64,000 bases of DNA from QHXW01 sp035297145. GTDB taxonomy: Bacteria; Acidobacteriota; Terriglobia; Bryobacterales; Bryobacteraceae. The notes below the pieces were generated by a model. It was not told the DNA's origin and searched no databases. It saw only the letters and a program-made list of their open reading frames with translations. Shown here one piece after another: positions 62,236 to 64,000 of this stretch (position 1 is its first letter; each line of letters opens with the position of its first letter). The stretch is from NCBI GenBank assembly GCA_035297145.1, contig DATGZN010000035.1:1-64000 (forward strand), in the 5' to 3' direction. A program made the position numbers and the translations under genes.

Positions 62236-64000
62236 ATGAGAATCGGGATTTTCTTGCTAACGCTCAGTGGCTGCCTGTATGCAGCGGATCGCGCGCCCAT
62301 GGAGGCGAACTTCCGAGATTCTGCCACCTACCGCTGGCTCAACAAGAAGGTGCTCGATAGCCGTCTGCTCGACGACATGCACAGCCTAGACCACTGGACT
62401 GCCATCACCAACGGCCCTGTCGGTCTGGTTGATGCTCGCCAGCCCTATCAAGTCCCTCGAGCGAGTCTGTCTTCCACCGAAATCACACTTAGCCGTGAGA
62501 ACTCGCGTGATGGGAACCAATCGCTGCGCATGCGCACACCCACGAGGCTCAATGTTCCCGGTCCGAAAAGTGGGCGCGGTTGGGGCGAGGCCGGCGTCGT
62601 CCGGCACTTTGATGGCGAGGACTGGCGCAACTTCAACCGCATTTCGCTGTGGATCCGGCCGGACTGGGACGGCGCGTACGTGACCGCGCTTGAGGCCATT
62701 CGGATTCACAATAACGGCGTCGAAAAACTCCCAGCGCCTTTCGGGCAGGAGGGCGAGCACACCGTTGTACTGCGGAATCACGAATGGAACCACGTGGTCT
62801 GGGAGATGGGCAACGTGGCGCGCGACAAGGTGACGAGCCTTGAAATCCTTTATGAGATGGATGGCAACGAACCGGAAGCTGCGGATACCGCGACTTTCTA
62901 TTTCAGCCGCCTCGAACTGGAACGCGTGGAACCCGACTATATCGAAGGCTGGGGAGTATGGCCCGGACGCATCTCCTTCAGCCACACTGGCTACCAGACC
63001 GGCGCGGCCAAAAGCGCGATTGCCGGCGGGCTGAACGCGCGCGATTTCCGGCTAATCGACCAGGCAACCGGAGAGACGATGCTCTCGAAACCGATTCAGA
63101 CAGTCAAGACTCACATCGGCACATTCCAGGTAATGGACTTCTCAGAATTTCGGCGGTCCGGAGCCTACGTGCTGGAGGCTGGCGGGAATACGACGCGTCC
63201 ATTCCGCATCGATCCCGATGTGTGGCGCGAGACCATTTGGAAGGCGTTGAACTTCTTCTACGCCGAACGCTGCGGGATGGCGATTCCCGGGGTACATGGC
63301 GTATGCCACCGCGATTGGACCGCCGTGCATGGCGATAAACGCATTGTGGTCAACGGCGGCTGGCACGATGCGGGCGACCTTACCCAGGGCCTCCAGGGCA
63401 CTGCCGAGATCACCTACGCACTGCTCAGCCTGGCCGAGCGGTTACGCACCCGGGGCGAGGATCGCCAGTTGTATGAGCGTCTCATGGAAGAAGGCCGGTG
63501 GGGCCTTGACTGGGTTCTGAAGACCAGTTTCGGTGACGGCTATCGGGGCTCCGGGGGTGTGAACGGACGCCGTACCAACGGCATTATCGGCGACTTCGAC
63601 GATATCAGCACGACGGCGACGAATTCACCGTTGTCCCACTTCCTGGCCGCCACTACCGAGGCACTGGCTGCCCGCGTACTCAAGGACGATGATCCCCGTT
63701 TGGCGGCTTACGCCCTGAAAATGGCCCAAGAAGACTGGCAGTTTGGAGTGGAGGGCTTGGCAGCGGCCGGCGCTCCCGCGTCCCAGGACCGCTACCGGGT
63801 TACGTTCGATTCGGCCAACGTGGTGTACGAGGCGCCGGCGCAGGGCGTACTGGCGTCCGTGGAATTGTTCCGCTCGACTGCAGACCGGAAATATATGGAC
63901 AAGGCGGCGGAACTGGCACGGGTTATGCTCGATTCACAAGAGCGCAAGCGGCCTAACTGGACAACTCCGCTAACTGGCTTTTTCTACACCAGCCCCGCGA
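62236..64000 (+). CDS. secreted GH9-family glycoside hydrolase (partial, runs off the window)
   Basis: The frame is open from the ATG at 62236 to the end, 588 codons so far. A signal peptide (RIGIFLLTLSGCLYAA) leads to an N-terminal carbohydrate-binding-like region, then the CelD_N-type Ig-like domain typical of GH9 (ISFSHTGYQTGAAKSAI, near residue 245). The GH9 catalytic motif NGGWHDAGDLTQG begins near residue 370. GH9 enzymes are endoglucanases or related beta-glucosidases acting outside the cell. It stands outside the mobile elements and looks like ordinary chromosome. The catalytic acid near the C-terminus lies beyond the window. Confidence 0.8.
   Translation, partial: MRIGIFLLTLSGCLYAADRAPMEANFRDSATYRWLNKKVLDSRLLDDMHSLDHWTAITNGPVGLVDARQPYQVPRASLSSTEITLSRENSRDGNQSLRMRTPTRLNVPGPKSGRGWGEAGVVRHFDGEDWRNFNRISLWIRPDWDGAYVTALEAIRIHNNGVEKLPAPFGQEGEHTVVLRNHEWNHVVWEMGNVARDKVTSLEILYEMDGNEPEAADTATFYFSRLELERVEPDYIEGWGVWPGRISFSHTGYQTGAAKSAIAGGLNARDFRLIDQATGETMLSKPIQTVKTHIGTFQVMDFSEFRRSGAYVLEAGGNTTRPFRIDPDVWRETIWKALNFFYAERCGMAIPGVHGVCHRDWTAVHGDKRIVVNGGWHDAGDLTQGLQGTAEITYALLSLAERLRTRGEDRQLYERLMEEGRWGLDWVLKTSFGDGYRGSGGVNGRRTNGIIGDFDDISTTATNSPLSHFLAATTEALAARVLKDDDPRLAAYALKMAQEDWQFGVEGLAAAGAPASQDRYRVTFDSANVVYEAPAQGVLASVELFRSTADRKYMDKAAELARVMLDSQERKRPNWTTPLTGFFYTSPA

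Noticed and set aside
1..64000. CRISPR array or rRNA
   Set aside because: No regularly spaced 25-40-base repeats and no rRNA-like sequence was seen; the 11-bp repeats at 30.1 kb are too short.

Overview
The window most likely comes from a soil bacterium of the phylum Acidobacteriota (Bryobacterales/Solibacter-like). This is inferred from a GC-rich coding style, an Oar-like TonB-dependent receptor, and several small secreted or zinc-finger families typical of that group. There is no rRNA and no complete tRNA. Most of the window is accessory DNA stacked at one tRNA integration site.

Region 1 (1-21.6 kb) is an older mobile or accessory block. It holds two facing HTH-plus-P-loop-ATPase modules (0.8-2.3 kb and 3.3-5.0 kb, the second behind a near-consensus promoter), membrane and secreted proteins of unknown function, an XRE regulator, a secreted alpha/beta hydrolase next to a DoxX protein, and a run of very small genes, including an unlisted 59-aa double-glycine-leader peptide. 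It ends with a tightly overlapping chain from an ArdC-like antirestriction protein through tiny ORFs into a serine recombinase.

Region 2 (21,624-61,504, 39.9 kb) is a discrete integrated element. It is bounded by identical 48-bp direct repeats that match the 3' half of a tRNA-Pro (CGG anticodon loop to CCA). Its order is: tyrosine integrase and excisionase-like HTH; a mobilization module (ParA/TraL-like ATPase, MobF relaxase-helicase, candidate origin with 11-bp-phased repeats); a DUF433/DUF5615 toxin-antitoxin-like pair; a CusCBA-type copper/silver efflux operon with NosL-like and Cys-rich secreted proteins and a Met-rich secreted peptidase; an arsenic block (two PstS-like proteins, two ArsR, ArsM, ACR3, a Cys-rich protein, ArsC, an Oar-like receptor); and a defence-like block. 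No type IV secretion genes are seen, so the element looks mobilizable rather than self-transmissible.

The defence-like block (50.7-60.9 kb) is the most interesting part. A plus-strand two-gene operon encodes a 1641-aa protein with a PD-(D/E)XK-like N-terminus, a STAND-type NTPase and a long C-terminal region, overlapping by 4 bases a second protein with an HsdR-like nuclease signature. Facing it on the minus strand is a second nuclease-NACHT-repeat-zinc-ribbon protein with the same N-terminal plan, split by one frameshift. This resembles Avs-like or other NLR-like anti-phage NTPases but in an arrangement I cannot match to a named system.

Region 3 (61.5-64 kb) begins with a truncated integrase fused to the right repeat, a remnant of another element at the same site. 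It is followed by what looks like ordinary chromosome: the start of a secreted GH9-family glycoside hydrolase running off the window. Four genes inside region 2 are each broken by one small indel, three of them single-base losses in GG/CC runs, so assembly error and real decay must be told apart.
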